DNA of 64,000 bases. Origin: Coniochaeta sp. PMI_546. Lineage: Eukaryota; Ascomycota; Sordariomycetes; Coniochaetales; Coniochaetaceae. Each line of letters opens with the position of its first letter. The first letter of the stretch is position 1. The translations under genes and the position numbers were made by a program. Location: assembly GCA_021432605.1 (NCBI GenBank), contig MU271163.1, positions 248,001 through 312,000 on the forward strand, given 5' to 3'. The notes under the pieces were generated by a model that saw nothing but the letters and a program-made list of their open reading frames with translations, had not been told where the DNA came from and did no database searches. Below, one piece after another: positions 20,733 to 32,616 of this stretch.

Positions 20733-22208
20733 ATGTCGGAAGAAAGCAAACACAAAAGTACCTTAGCATACTTAGCCTCGAAGATGGAATCTGCAGGCCT
20801 TCGTCACCGCGACAGGCAGCGCGATGAATCTCAACAGACCTCGGACGCTATCAACACAACGTATCACGGCCCTGCACAGACCTCGCGACCGGCTCTGGAC
20901 AACCCACTCACCGGGCCGGGCCGCACGATCCCCACCTTCACCGTTGACCTCTCGGTGAAACCAGAGGACCGCTATGCCCATATAATACCCCAGATCCTGC
21001 CACACATCCGCCGTGCTAAGCTCACGGACGTCTTCGACGACTTGATCAACCAGATCGTGCCAGGCTACATCGGCGGCGTGGTCAAGAAGTCCGCCCAGCT
21101 GCTCCTCCGACGCGTCTACAGTGCCGAGGAGAATGCCGAGCTTCAAGGCATCGCCAAAGCCACCGAGCTACCCATGTATCTGCTGGTCGCCTTCAACGTC
21201 GTGCTGGACCTGCTGCTCGGCTGCACCAGCGGCGGCGTGCGCGTCGAGGAGCCCGTGGGTGGCAGGTCATCCTCGCAGACCAAGTGGCGCTCGCACATGG
21301 TGCATTTCCGCACTCTCGACTGGGGCATGGACCCGTTGCGCGAGCTTGTGGTGGAGCTGAACTATGTGCGATCTCCCGGTGGACCGGTCGTGGCCAGCAC
21401 GGTGGGCTACTTCGGCTATGTTGGGGTCCTGACGGGCGTGAGGAAAGGTCTGAGCATGAGCTTGAACTTCCGGCCACGGCATGACGATAGCTCGTTGCGG
21501 AAGCGGATTGACTTCAGACGTCACCAGTTGATGGTTCTCCTCGGGCTACGGCCTTCGATATCCTCTGTCCTGAGGCGCTACCTGTTGAACCAGCCGGAGG
21601 AGTGTCCGCCGCACAAGTCACGGGGCCAAGACGAACTCGAGGACGTTACCCATGCCGAAGATGAGGGTAAGGAGAGGAGAAAGGCGAACTTCGACATCAA
21701 GACAGTCATCACGGAACTGTCCACCTCGCCATCCACGTCCGCGTACCTCATCTTCTGCACTCCGCAATCAGTCTTCAGCATCGAGAAAGACAACCGCACG
21801 GCTTTTGTGCGCACGTCAGATAGTTTCTTGACCACGTACAACCACGACGCGTCAGACGAAGGGGACCCGAATGCCCTCATATACGCAGCCCGGCAGCTCT
21901 CGGCATCCCAGCCCAAGGCAACGACCGGCATGGAAGACATTGTCGAGTTCTCGACCGATCGCAAGAGGGCGCTCGACAAGATCTATCGACGGTGCGTCAA
22001 GCGGCGCCGTCAAAAGCTGGGCCGTCCAGGAGACGCAGTGGGCATGAACGACGTGTTCGACTTCCTCAACGACAAGGACAGGTGGATCATCAACGACGAG
22101 ACGCACTACGCCGTAATCATGGACCCCAAGAAAGGGCAGGTGCTGTGGAAGAGGGCGTTCGAGGCAGTGCCAGACACCGAGTCCGACGTCGAAGAAGAGG
22201 GCGGCTAG
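20733..22208 (+). CDS. NAAA / acid-ceramidase-like amidase
   Basis: A single exon of 491 residues. The N-terminal NAAA-beta-like segment reads IPTFTVDLSVKPEDRYAHI (about 66-84). The nucleophile motif is GCTSGGV with Cys164, comparable to the CTS that starts the mature beta chain of acid ceramidase and NAAA after self-cleavage. HFRTLDWGMDPLRELVVEL supplies the conserved Arg193 and Asp196, and GYFGYVGVLTGVRKGLSMSL and TYNHD correspond to later family blocks. These N-terminal-nucleophile enzymes hydrolyse the amide bond of ceramides or N-acylethanolamines. Unlike the animal enzymes it has no signal peptide, and it has acidic/basic inserts (about residues 290-320) and a long C-terminus, so it is probably cytosolic. 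Substrate is not determinable. Confidence 0.83.
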   Translation: MSEESKHKSTLAYLASKMESAGLRHRDRQRDESQQTSDAINTTYHGPAQTSRPALDNPLTGPGRTIPTFTVDLSVKPEDRYAHIIPQILPHIRRAKLTDVFDDLINQIVPGYIGGVVKKSAQLLLRRVYSAEENAELQGIAKATELPMYLLVAFNVVLDLLLGCTSGGVRVEEPVGGRSSSQTKWRSHMVHFRTLDWGMDPLRELVVELNYVRSPGGPVVASTVGYFGYVGVLTGVRKGLSMSLNFRPRHDDSSLRKRIDFRRHQLMVLLGLRPSISSVLRRYLLNQPEECPPHKSRGQDELEDVTHAEDEGKERRKANFDIKTVITELSTSPSTSAYLIFCTPQSVFSIEKDNRTAFVRTSDSFLTTYNHDASDEGDPNALIYAARQLSASQPKATTGMEDIVEFSTDRKRALDKIYRRCVKRRRQKLGRPGDAVGMNDVFDFLNDKDRWIINDETHYAVIMDPKKGQVLWKRAFEAVPDTESDVEEEGG

Positions 22209-22515
22209 AGAGCGAGCCCTGTCAACAGTCCTACTCCGGTCCAATCTCGCCTCCGGCGCATGACCAGCATCATTCTAGATTGGGAGCGTCGGAATCTACA
22301 CAGGGACTCCGCTCCGGGCGGGCTGGCGGGACCAAGGGGTAGAGCGAGCTCAAATCCGTCCACTCTGGCCGCTAGGCACTCGAGCTTGCCGGCTCTGCCG
22401 AGTACTGATGCCTAGGACACGAGGTTTGTCCAATGGTAACTTTTCATTGATGCCTAAACTTGGACAGGTTGCAAAAGATGCCTCTGGGCATATGGCCCAT
22501 GTGATCGCCATCGAT
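22209..22515. other. Convergent intergenic region
   Basis: 307 bp shared by the 3' ends of the amidase gene (+) and the nuclease gene (-). Nothing else is seen. Confidence 0.6.
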
Positions 22516-24535
22516 TTAACAGCCGCACACATTCAATAACGCCACGCTGGGATCATGGTCGGATACAACGTCTTTGTCCGCGGCCCAGCTGTTGACATGG
22601 ATGTGCTCATAGCCCTTCGCGTTCGCCGCCAGCGCCGGGCTCACAAACATGTGGTCCAGTGCCTGTGTGTTCATGTCGTAGAGACTGGTTGCAAGGCAGA
22701 TGGATTAGCGGGGGTTGCGTGGGGGGGAGCCGAGGCAGGGGATTGCAAGGCGAGGAAAGCATGCTTACTATGTATATCTCTCTTCGATAGGCCTCCCAAC
22801 AACTTCATCGAGGTCTGTCAGCCCGGACTTGGCAGTGAAGTTCTCAATCGGCTTGACGAAAGAGAACTCGTTGAAATCTCCCGAGGCAATGACGCGCGCC
22901 GACGGGTCTTCGGCGAGGATCTGAGCGATAAAGCCCTGGTGAGTGTCAGTGATTGATGCCTTGATAAGAGGGGAAATTCGTAGTAGTATCGCACCGAAGT
23001 GACCTCCGCCTGCGCCAAACGGGCATCCACGACACCATTCACGGGGGGTCTAACATCACCCTCGTACGAGGTGCTGCCTCCCTTGGAAGACCAATGCACG
23101 TTGACAGTGAAGAATGGCTTCTTCGCACCCTTAGCCCTCCACGCAGCCACGAGGGGCTTCCTGCTAACCGTCCACGCGCTGTTGGCCGGATCGATGCGTC
23201 CCGGGTTGTACTTCAGCGCCGGACCGGGCAAGACCTCGTTGGCGTCGGTGCTGGAGCCTGGGTTGGGGTTGTACAGGCTGACAACCTCGGGACGGTAGAT
23301 GTATGCCTGGCGGATGTTGCCACCGGGCTGTCCGCCGTCTTGGTCGTTGACGGGGTCGATATCGACGAATTCGTATGTGACGTTGCTGAGGGTCTTGATG
23401 GCGGTGACGAGCGCGGTCAGGGTCTTGTTGGCGTCAACCACGCCGTCGTCTGTTGGTCCCGTGTTGTCCTGGATCTCCTGGATGAACATAAGGTCGGGCG
23501 TCTTGAGGGCGTTCGAGATATGGGATGCAACTGCATTTATGTGGGATAAGGGGGTTGGAGCCATGTTCTCTACGTTGTAGTCACCGATGGTCACGCCTTT
23601 GCAGTTGCCTTTGCTCGTGAAGCTCACGGGAGGCGCGGCGGCTGATGCGTTTGTTGTGACCGTCAAGGCGGTAACTGGCAGGATATAGTAGAAACCAAAC
23701 TGCTGAAAGACGATGCCAGTGACGTCCGCGGCCTTGTCGCCCATCTTGGACGTAGTTGGGTTCTTCGTGCCGTCCAAGGGTGTGCCGACGATGATCGTCT
23801 CTGGATTGGCATCTGTTTCTTGTCGTTAGCATGAGCCATCTTGATTATTGGTGGTGCCGTCACACCTTTGGCCGACATAGTCAGGCCCCCATGAGCGTTC
23901 CTGCCCGTAGTTGGCCATCCACCCGAAATCCAGGACTCCCTGTAGCTGTTGGGGCGTGCGATGATAGTCACGTTCTTGATTGTGACCAGTTCCGCCGACA
24001 GACTCTCCCAGAAATCAAGGCCGTAGGATGTCGGGTCCAGGACCGGATTAACGGCAGAGACATTGGCGACACCGTTAGGCACCGCGAAGATATCTCCTCC
24101 GTCGAGGCTGGTGTACTGGCTTGTCGGGGGCAGGCCAGTGTCCTCGCCAATCACTAGAGGAGTCACCACGTTTCCTCTGCTCAAGACCTTGACATTCTTT
24201 GGCGAGCCGAGCTCAGTGAGATAAAGGTACGTCGCTGCTGAACGATACTCCGATACCTTTCCGTCGAGGGAGATGATGTCACCAACGGTGAGATTCGCCC
24301 CGACTGTGCTGCTGTAGACATAGATTGACTCTGAAGTGCGAGCATCAGCATCTGGTGTTGTCGAGCGAATGAAGATCCCTGTAGAGGACTTCGCCGTGAT
24401 CAAGCCGGTTACATTGGTTACGGTCTGGCCGGAGTAGGGCGACAAGAACTTGTTGCCATTGATCTCGGCGATTGTCAGAGCCTCGACCGAGAGAATTGAG
24501 CCGATGGCGGCGAGAACGAATGAAGTCGCGAACAT
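22516..24535 (-). CDS. Secreted endonuclease/exonuclease/phosphatase-family nuclease (ExeM/NucH-like)
   Basis: Four exons on the minus strand: 24535..23866, 23812..22995, 22935..22769 and 22684..22516, giving 607 residues; introns of 53, 59 and 84 bp are GT-AG. A signal peptide (MFATSFVLAAIGSILSVEA) leads into an OB-fold-like region (about 20-230) as in extracellular nucleases of the NucH/ExeM group. The EEP catalytic domain follows with KGVTIGDYNVENMAP, FIQEIQDN, FTVNVHWSSKGGST, VIASGDFNEF, LDHMFVS and VVSDHDPSVALLNVCGC; these supply the catalytic Asn, Glu, Asp/Asn and terminal Asp-His. The likely reaction is hydrolysis of extracellular DNA. A TATA box lies about 80 bp upstream. No nearby partner gene is evident. 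Confidence 0.9.
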
Positions 24536-27500
24536 GATCAGGAACGAGCTCCGATGGTCGGTTCCAGGGATAACCGAGATGCCATCTCTCCGGACGAACC
24601 TGGGATCTGCACTTTATATAGGGTGCATGGGCGTCGTTCCATCGCGTCGTTGCGTACACCTGCCAAAGGCGATGTCGTGCAGATCCAATTCAGGGGCCGA
24701 CTCCGCGATTGACTGAAAGATGGGGAACTGGGTATGCCATTTGCTGCGATATAGCCGTCGTGAATACCTGGTTTTGCCTCTTTATCGCGTCCTAGAGGCA
24801 CGTTTTATCAACAACCTTCCCTGAATGGACAGGCGATGTACCGTAGTCGAGATTTGCCAAGCATTTCGTTCAGCCGCTACCGCACACCCCTGAGCTCTCA
24901 GCTCCGACTGGCCAAATGTGCTCGATCGGCCCCCTGCAATGCCTTGCTGAAAGAGGGAGGTCGATTGGATGCCGCAGCGTATCTTGATTTTTCGGAACAC
25001 GTGTAGAGGTAGAATGTCGAATCTTAGAGTTGTTTCGGCAGTGTAGATAGTTGGACAGAGCAGATATCTCATCGAAGGTATTTAGTGACTAATAGGAAGG
25101 CAGGTAGAGTGCTATACCGAAACGATACTGTATGGGCAAGTTCTGCCGTACAATAGTCCTTGGACTGCAAGTGATTTTGATATCGTGCAATTGCCTCGCC
25201 AAGCTTTCTGTCGGAATAAATCAACCAACCCAAAGAGCATCATGGTCTACTTCGACACACCTTTCGGGGTACCCCAACGTGATATCCAGCACTGGGAACT
25301 CGAGGGTATGCACCTAGATGACCGATCTAAGATGTATCGAAAAGGTGCAAGATTCTGTATTGTGGGTGAACATCGACCGATGGCTCATACTGGCCATGGA
25401 AACAACACGCGCAATAACCACTGGTCCGAAGACGTCTTATATCTATGCACGCAGTCTATGTGATAGTGGAGTAGGGGACATCTCTCGTTCTTCGATACAG
25501 AAGCCTGGCAATCGTATCTGCTACCACCCGCAAGCCAAGCAGGAAGTGACATGTTGTGTTGCTGTTGCTCTGGAGTGCCTTTTTAACTCCCGTCGACCCT
25601 GACTCTGCCAGCTCTAATTGCCTGACGAAGCCCAAGAATGAGACACATGTCATCGAGTCCTTCGACCGGTTTGGACCTTCCATCCTCCTGCTCGAATGCC
25701 CAAGAATCATCGTTTCGGCAGACAACAAGACACTTGGGTCCATTGAGACCGTGCTAGCAGATCACGCATGATGCCATCTAAGCTCCACGCCATCGTCTAC
25801 GATCAAGTTCATCGTCGACATACCTCACCCAAGTGAAGGCTGATGATCCCACCAAAAAGCGCCCGCATTCGGTCATCTGCAAGGTGATGTAAGAGCATAG
25901 AAAGTCCGGTTCAAGCAACAGAGGGCTCGCTTAGCATCGACACCATCCCCCTCGGCACAGTCACATGGCTGCGGTAACTGTTCATGGGCAATCGGTGACA
26001 ACAAGACGAGCAACCGGAAGTGCAGCCGAAAGGCAGTCGTTCTCAACGAATCCTAGAGGAGAGGAGACATTGTAGGGCGCCGCGGAGCAACACACCCTCA
26101 CATATGAAGACGGCACGGGATGACGGTGTTGTGCACCTGGCTTAGACGCCTGTCAATATCCAATGCCCGCAACATGGTGGAGGGCGAAGATCGCATGCTG
26201 GACAGTAGTGTGCGGGGGAGCGGCTACTAGCCGTGAGCATGTTTAGAAACGGGTTTGAGATCTGCGGCCCACCTGTCTCGAACAAAGAGAAAGTCATCTA
26301 CCTGAACCGAATAGCGCGACAGTATCGCGAGAACTCGGTCTCATGCATGATTGCTAGATATTGTCTGTTCTCCAGGTCCAGAAGAATTGTCAAATACAGG
26401 GTATACAGGAGTGATGTGATCAAGATGGCTTGTCAACAACGACATCAGGAGACATCCTGATGTCCACGAGCATGAACCTGACTGCTGCGTTCGATTGTTG
26501 GCCTCTTGTCACACAACCTTAGGTTTGGGGCCAAACCTTGACCCCGCCTCGTCATGCATGCTCTGCATTGCATTGCATTGTTGGGAGATTTCTGCTCCTC
26601 AACACCAGCGATTACTTCACGGACCTGTTCGATATGAAAGTTGTTTGGGGCTCGAGCGCAACCCGTCACTTGACGATTCTTCCAGACGGTGCCTGGTTGG
26701 CGAGGGCCAAGTCTTGAGGTGTGCCACACAGACAGGCGGATAGTTTACCGGTATCTCTGCCTCTTCAAAATGGTGTCGGTTCTCACGGTGCCTCTGGGTT
26801 GTTGAATGCAAGCCGCCTTGCAGCTGATTTGCGCCACACACTCCGCAGCAAACAGGATATCCGAACGAAAGCGACCGCACGGAAGCGGCTGGCGAAGAGA
26901 ACGGCAGAAAGGGCCCGTGCACGGCCCGAGCGGTGCAGGGCGCTTCTCCAGGCTACGGACATCGGAGCTCTCATATGTAAAAGCGCAAAAGAGGTTTGTG
27001 CGTTGGGCCGCGGAGAGAACTGGGTTTCTTCTGGTATGTATACCACAGCAAGGTAGGTAAGCTCCGCTTAGATGGGACCCCGAATTGAGAGATATCAGCT
27101 AGGCATGATCACAGGCAGAGTAGCGGAGAATGGTAAGGAGATGAGCTGCGGAGTCGATATTGATCGGAAACCTCCGAGGTACGAGGACAACGACAACTGA
27201 TCTCCACTCTTAGCTTCAATATCCCTGACAGGCTTGTGAAGTGCTTCTTCCTCTGGTTAGAGACATACTGCATACCTACTACCTATACACAGTACCATCG
27301 TAGAGTCTAGGGTGTCTTGCATGTGAACTTCTTGACACGCTGGTGTATCAGCCTGTCCTGCTTTTTGTACCACCACTCGCACAGTTGGTGCTATACAACA
27401 CACCAAATCAAGCCAGCCGACACATCTTAAGGTTTCTAATCCCGCAGCCAGGCGTGGGGGACAGCGGCTTTGTCGAAGAACATTTCCCGGTCACGTCTGA

Positions 27501-28897
27501 GACATTGGAGGCCAGCCGGTCCCTTCAGCCAGCCAAATGGAATCGGACCTCGTTGTTTGGGTCAAGAAATGCCGGAACGACCTTATGCTTTCGTTTTGCC
27601 GGCCGGGAGTTCAAGCCCTTGGGTCCTATATGCACCTACCGGTCAACGGAGGACCTCGAGAGAACTGACCAGACTTGGTTGTCATTCATCCACAGTATTA
27701 CCACAGAGTCCAGATGTCTGTGTTGGAGAGCTTCATGATTTCGAACGCGTCGTCGTGAATCGTGAGTGCTGACATCATGGTTGCTTTCCTCTTTTTAGCC
27801 TTCTTCGTCCGCTCCTTCCATCCCCTGCGTTCGCCAAATTCGATGCAGGGGTCCGACCACTTGTGGATGGTGTGGAGCCCTGCCGAGGAGGGCAGATCCA
27901 TGCAGGCAATCAGCCAGGGGTCTCGTCAGCGTGACCAGCGACACCCTGCAGATTCCCATCGCAGCCATGCTTTACAGTTTGTCTCTTGGCTCCGTGCAGA
28001 CCGACAAGCCCTGACAAGGGGACGGCCAAGTGCCTCCCCGTACTGGCTGTGTATCCCAAAGCTTCGAATATGTCTCAGCTTGATGGCAGAGTGTCACAGT
28101 TGTACTCCGCAGTACCTACCATCCTATATTGCGACGGGCCTAGTGTACTATGGTAGAGCATCACCGTCGAGCTTTTAGCGTCGGCCATGATTGACAAAGA
28201 GTGTCGATCTGTGAAAGAAAAGACCGTCCGTGCTGTTTTGCCCAAATTTCCATCCCGGCGACCTTTAATACCGGAGGCGGATCCGCATCCACTCTCTCGA
28301 TGTTGCGCATCCTGGCCTTCCCCTGCTTCGCTCATCTCGACGAACAGCTGTTGCGCCAACCGAGTGGACAGATCGATCTTCCTTGGGAGCAGGGCCTCAG
28401 AGTACAATAATTACGGCTCAATAATAAGACCTACGTAGCCCGTCGTCCTACACGAGCTTGCAAGGTTGTGAGCTTTCTGGAAAGTGACAGCGGGCAGACC
28501 CTCGTCTTCGCCGGTACCTCACTTTGCCGTGAGGAAGGCCTCGTCAGTTTTCGCTTCCTTTCTCAACTCAGTTTCTCCTTCAATATATTGGAAACCCATT
28601 TGCGTGTTTGCTTCTCGAGTTATGACAGTCGGACCGTCGGTTCTTTGCCGGATCCAGGAATGAACGCCCATAACGGCTTTAGAAACCCACACACCGCCAT
28701 TCATAGTTGATCTGAATGGCCCATCAGCGCATCCTACCGGTCTGCCTCGCTCCTCAAAGTAGTCAGGCTTGACCAGCCCGTCCAAGTGCACCGTTGTGGC
28801 ATACATCACGAGCAACAATTCCATCGAGGCGTGAACAGCTTGGACGACGGGAGGTGCATACGTTGTCTCCGTCATTGACGACAAAGGCAGACCTAAC
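24536..28897. other. 4.4-kb gene-free region
   Basis: The longest stretch without a supportable gene. Many short open frames exist on both strands, all overlapping and without domains. I see no terminal repeats, transposase-like frames, tRNA or tandem array. It includes the nuclease TATA box (24613..24620) and presumably the promoter of the gene at 28898. Confidence 0.5.
24613..24620 (-). promoter_or_regulatory. TATA box of the nuclease gene
   Basis: TATATAAA on the minus strand, 78-85 bp upstream of the nuclease start codon. Confidence 0.55.
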
Positions 28898-31783
28898 ATG
28901 GGTCGCACCACCAAATTCACCTTCCCAGTGCCTGGGCGAAAGCAGAGGAAACCCGTACCAAGCCCGCCCGCAGACATATCCGCTCCGTTGACGAAAGCAC
29001 AAAAGATACTCGGTACCGGAGAACTAAATGTCGACTCACGAGCTATCTCCAAGGACCATTCGAGGTTTTGGGAGACCAAATCGAACTCTGGCATCAGTAT
29101 ATCCATATCTGAGAGCACGGTTAGCCATGCGAACGATACCGGCTTGGGGCGACTTGACGAGGGAGAAGTGGTTCACGGCGTAAGCGGACGGCATGCGAGA
29201 TTTGAAGACGAATCCGCCATAATACCACGCGCTCGCCATGGGACAGGCTCAAAGGGGAACACGGCCCTGAGCGGCGCGGGAATTGATACGATAACGGATG
29301 CGTCCAGTTTACGCCGCCAGAGATCAAGCTCGACCATCAACACGTATTACGACAAGTCGAAGGTACCACTCTCTATTTCTCAACAAACGGCATCCTCGGC
29401 AATGGCAAAAGGTCTACCAGCGAAGGCCAGCGCTCTTCTGGACATGGATGGTTCCTATCCTTCACAACCCAAGGTTCCGAAAAAGAAACCGTCAAGACTG
29501 GACCTCTCATATCTACTACCCAAGTCCATGTCTTCGAAACATCTCACGCCTCCGGACGTGCTTCACAAGAACCTTGTGCTCGGTCCGGATCTGGTAACAC
29601 GTTCCCCTTCTGTCATGTCTGTCTCCCCTGACATTGCCCCTCCGCCAATTCAGCAGCGCACCGATCGGAAACTCCGTAAGAAACTGACGCTGGAGACACT
29701 GCGTGGGGACCAGCTGGAGCAAATGATCAAGGCAGAGGAGTCCCCAGCTCCGAAAATGAGGACCGCCTCTTCTGTAAATGAGCTCCATAATCTCTACGAG
29801 CACTACGAGCAGCGCTCATTTGACGAGATGATGGGCACACAGCCGGCGGTAGCAAGTACCGACGGTGGCAGTCCAAGGAGCCCAAGACGCGAGTCATCAC
29901 ATCCATCGGCACCAGGCGGGAGAGCATTCCTCTCTCCATATTCAAATCAAGCCTCACGTACAGCTCTGGCTAGCCGGGAGGGACCTATATCCCAGGCGAG
30001 CGGTGCAGAAACACCAATGACCTCGCTTATGACGCCTTCGAGCCTTAAGTATCCGCCAACCGATTCAGCAAGCATATCTAGTCGACATACTCGGACCTCC
30101 AAGGCTTCTAAGCGAACGGACCGGAGTATGACAGATCTTGACCTTCGGCAGAACAGCGTGCTCTCATTGTCGTCTGACTCCGAGGATGACTATGAGGACC
30201 GTCCTAACACGTCACTGTCTGCACCACGGCGACCGTCTGACGCATTGCCAAGCCCAACGAGTCCTAATCTCAGCAGCTTCCCTCAACCACCTTCGCCTCA
30301 GGCTGTTGAGGCCAGCTCTAATAATCTGCCGCTCAGACATGCTGGCCCGGTGTCACCTGACAGCCGTGGCCAATTTGTGCCTCTCGACAGCTCGAGCCTG
30401 AACACTGGAGTTACTCCGCCCAAAATTGCTGCGCGGACAAGCTCGCTGTTTGCATCCTCGGGAGGGAATCAGAAAACTGTCAGATCACGGTTTTCACTAG
30501 CCTCGACAGCGACGGCAAAATCAACTGCAACGAGTAATACTATCAATCCTGCTCGAAGCGAGGATCCCATCCAGGAGTTCCGTCCGATCGCTTTCATTCC
30601 CGCCCAGGGCTTCCGTCACGGAAGGAATTCGCTGCAGCAGCCTCCACATGGACGAGCGGCGCGGCTTTCTAATGCATCTGACCAATCAACTCCTTTGTCG
30701 CCAACGTCCATAGACTTCTACCTCCAGTCCCAGCACAACTCTATGGCTTTCGACTCCGGCTCCATCCGAAGTGGCATGAGCATGCGGAGCTCGATCGCGA
30801 GTAGTGTGGCTGGCGATGATGGGAACGGGCGCTTCATCGCAGTGACTCGACAGGAGGAGATGCTCCTTGCCGCGCTGCGTAATAAGCGAGCTCGGATGCG
30901 GGACGAAATAATAGCCGAATTTGACGATGAGCATGATGATACTATTGTTGCGGGAGAAACCCTCTTACATCACCCACAACCCCAGCATCGATATGACCAA
31001 CGAACACTCCAACACCTCCAAAACGCCCCCGTTCAGGCATTGCCGAATGCGCCCACCAGACAGCGAGTATCGTCGGAGTCTAAGCGCTCTTCCGGCCGTC
31101 AAGTATCAAGAAATTCTTCTCTCAGTACAGTCAGGCTCACTTCCTTGCCTGAACAGCCTCACGGAGAGCAGCAGCAGCAGCTACAGCCACCTCGCTTAGT
31201 AACCGCTACGCCAACACTGCGCAAGACGAGGAGTAACATCTCGAGCAACTCCCGGCACAACGAAGAGCAGGTTCTGCTGTGTGTCGACAAAATGGACGCC
31301 GCCATAGACTTACCAGAACCCAGCCCAGATCTTGACGATTTTGGTGACTTTGACTATCTCGGAGGCGATATTGTGGTGCGAGGAGCCACATCTGAAGCTG
31401 GATCCGAATCCGTCTCCGGATCTGCTTCCGCTTCCGGCTCAGGCAAGTCCCGGACCTCGAGCCAGCTACGGGTGACAGACCTGTTCCCCGCCGTGCCCAA
31501 GGGACGCAACACGAGCGGCAACAACAGCCTACCGAGCCTGAAGTCGCGGTTCACCACTCAGCAGCGGCGCGTTGATGACGTCCACGTGCGCATCATGGGA
31601 GACGGAACGGACGCCAGTAGCAGCACCCCCGACGAGAACGACATTCCGCGGCCGGACTCGCCCATCTCTCCCGTAGTGGACCTGCCGCTGCCGACATCTC
31701 AGCTCCCGAAGAAGAAGCAAGTACGGCTGAGCGCTGTTGGATTTCGGCCCATGGATGCCAGCTTGTGGGGTGATGATGGTTGA
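28898..31783 (+). CDS. Large, mostly disordered protein of unknown function
   Basis: A single open frame of 961 residues; the ATG at 28898 is the first in frame. I do not recognise a named domain. The composition is rich in Ser, Pro, Thr, Arg and Gln, with many SP and TP sites, so long disordered stretches and heavy phosphorylation are likely. Islands that look conserved: KKKPSRLDLSYLLPK (about 193-207), KLTLETLRGDQLEQMI, ASSVNELHNLYEHYEQRSF, and a charged helix RQEEMLLAALRNKRARMRDE (about 650-669) followed by an acidic patch. The RQEEMLLAALR helix recurs, to my memory, in other ascomycete hypothetical proteins. No signal peptide or membrane helix is present. A cytosolic or cell-cortex scaffold is a guess only. 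An earlier 5' exon cannot be excluded. Confidence 0.8.
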   Translation: MGRTTKFTFPVPGRKQRKPVPSPPADISAPLTKAQKILGTGELNVDSRAISKDHSRFWETKSNSGISISISESTVSHANDTGLGRLDEGEVVHGVSGRHARFEDESAIIPRARHGTGSKGNTALSGAGIDTITDASSLRRQRSSSTINTYYDKSKVPLSISQQTASSAMAKGLPAKASALLDMDGSYPSQPKVPKKKPSRLDLSYLLPKSMSSKHLTPPDVLHKNLVLGPDLVTRSPSVMSVSPDIAPPPIQQRTDRKLRKKLTLETLRGDQLEQMIKAEESPAPKMRTASSVNELHNLYEHYEQRSFDEMMGTQPAVASTDGGSPRSPRRESSHPSAPGGRAFLSPYSNQASRTALASREGPISQASGAETPMTSLMTPSSLKYPPTDSASISSRHTRTSKASKRTDRSMTDLDLRQNSVLSLSSDSEDDYEDRPNTSLSAPRRPSDALPSPTSPNLSSFPQPPSPQAVEASSNNLPLRHAGPVSPDSRGQFVPLDSSSLNTGVTPPKIAARTSSLFASSGGNQKTVRSRFSLASTATAKSTATSNTINPARSEDPIQEFRPIAFIPAQGFRHGRNSLQQPPHGRAARLSNASDQSTPLSPTSIDFYLQSQHNSMAFDSGSIRSGMSMRSSIASSVAGDDGNGRFIAVTRQEEMLLAALRNKRARMRDEIIAEFDDEHDDTIVAGETLLHHPQPQHRYDQRTLQHLQNAPVQALPNAPTRQRVSSESKRSSGRQVSRNSSLSTVRLTSLPEQPHGEQQQQLQPPRLVTATPTLRKTRSNISSNSRHNEEQVLLCVDKMDAAIDLPEPSPDLDDFGDFDYLGGDIVVRGATSEAGSESVSGSASASGSGKSRTSSQLRVTDLFPAVPKGRNTSGNNSLPSLKSRFTTQQRRVDDVHVRIMGDGTDASSSTPDENDIPRPDSPISPVVDLPLPTSQLPKKKQVRLSAVGFRPMDASLWGDDG

Positions 31784-32616
31784 GCAAACGGGCCCCGGAC
31801 TACTACCCCTGGTGGAGTGCTGTCCTCTGATGGCCTTGAAGACACTGGAACAGGTCATTGGGCCGCATCCGCAGATTTCCTTTGTATTGAAGTACAGCAT
31901 CTTTCATATTCGTGGCATGGCGTGGAGTGGACATGTCCATCTCGGTCGCAAAAGACCTAGGACGACGACTTACGACATATGCCGGTCAAACCACACTCCT
32001 CACTTCATGGGTTTTGGGAGGCAGAGCCTGCTCAACGGCGAATTATTTGGATACTTTATACCCCTTTCTAATCGTGGCCTACATAGACTCCGTCTTTACC
32101 CCATGACGGTGTAGACATATATGTCTTTAGATAATTATTGTAATGCAAATGACCGCAACAAGCTATGTGAACAGGGTCTAATCTCACAACTGGATGGTAC
32201 GGTCTCTATCTCTCCTACCCAGCTGGAATCAGTGCAGCTGGAAGACACACTTATGTTGGTTGTAATCCGGACAGAGTCGAGTTAATTGCCCCGATACACG
32301 TGGGTCTCCCATCCCCAGACCCTCATCTCAGCTCGCAATATCCAGCCTGACACGCAGCGGTGAAGACGGACAAGACCAAAAACAATCATAAAGCATGCTC
32401 ATATGTAAGGTATCTCATGGAACTATTACCCATCTGCTTCGCCAAAATCCACGCCGGCCACTCCGTGGCGAGAGCCTGCATTAGTCCCGGCACATCTGCG
32501 GATTAATCGCGTCCATGCCTCTACGCTCAACAATCCCAAAGATCCCAAGCCGACCACCCAAAAAAAAAAAAAAAGCCGCCCCACGGATAAGCAAAAGCGG
32601 ATCCTCTCGCTCTCGC
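31784..32616. other. Convergent intergenic region with poly-A/T run
   Basis: 833 bp between two convergent genes. A run of 15 A (32560..32574) lies just beyond the stop codon of the minus-strand membrane-protein gene and so reads as a T-tract in its 3' region. Nothing else is supported. Confidence 0.6.

Noticed and set aside
25300-28200. Possible decayed mobile element in the gene-free block
   Set aside because: No terminal repeats, no target-site duplication and no transposase or polymerase motifs seen in any frame.
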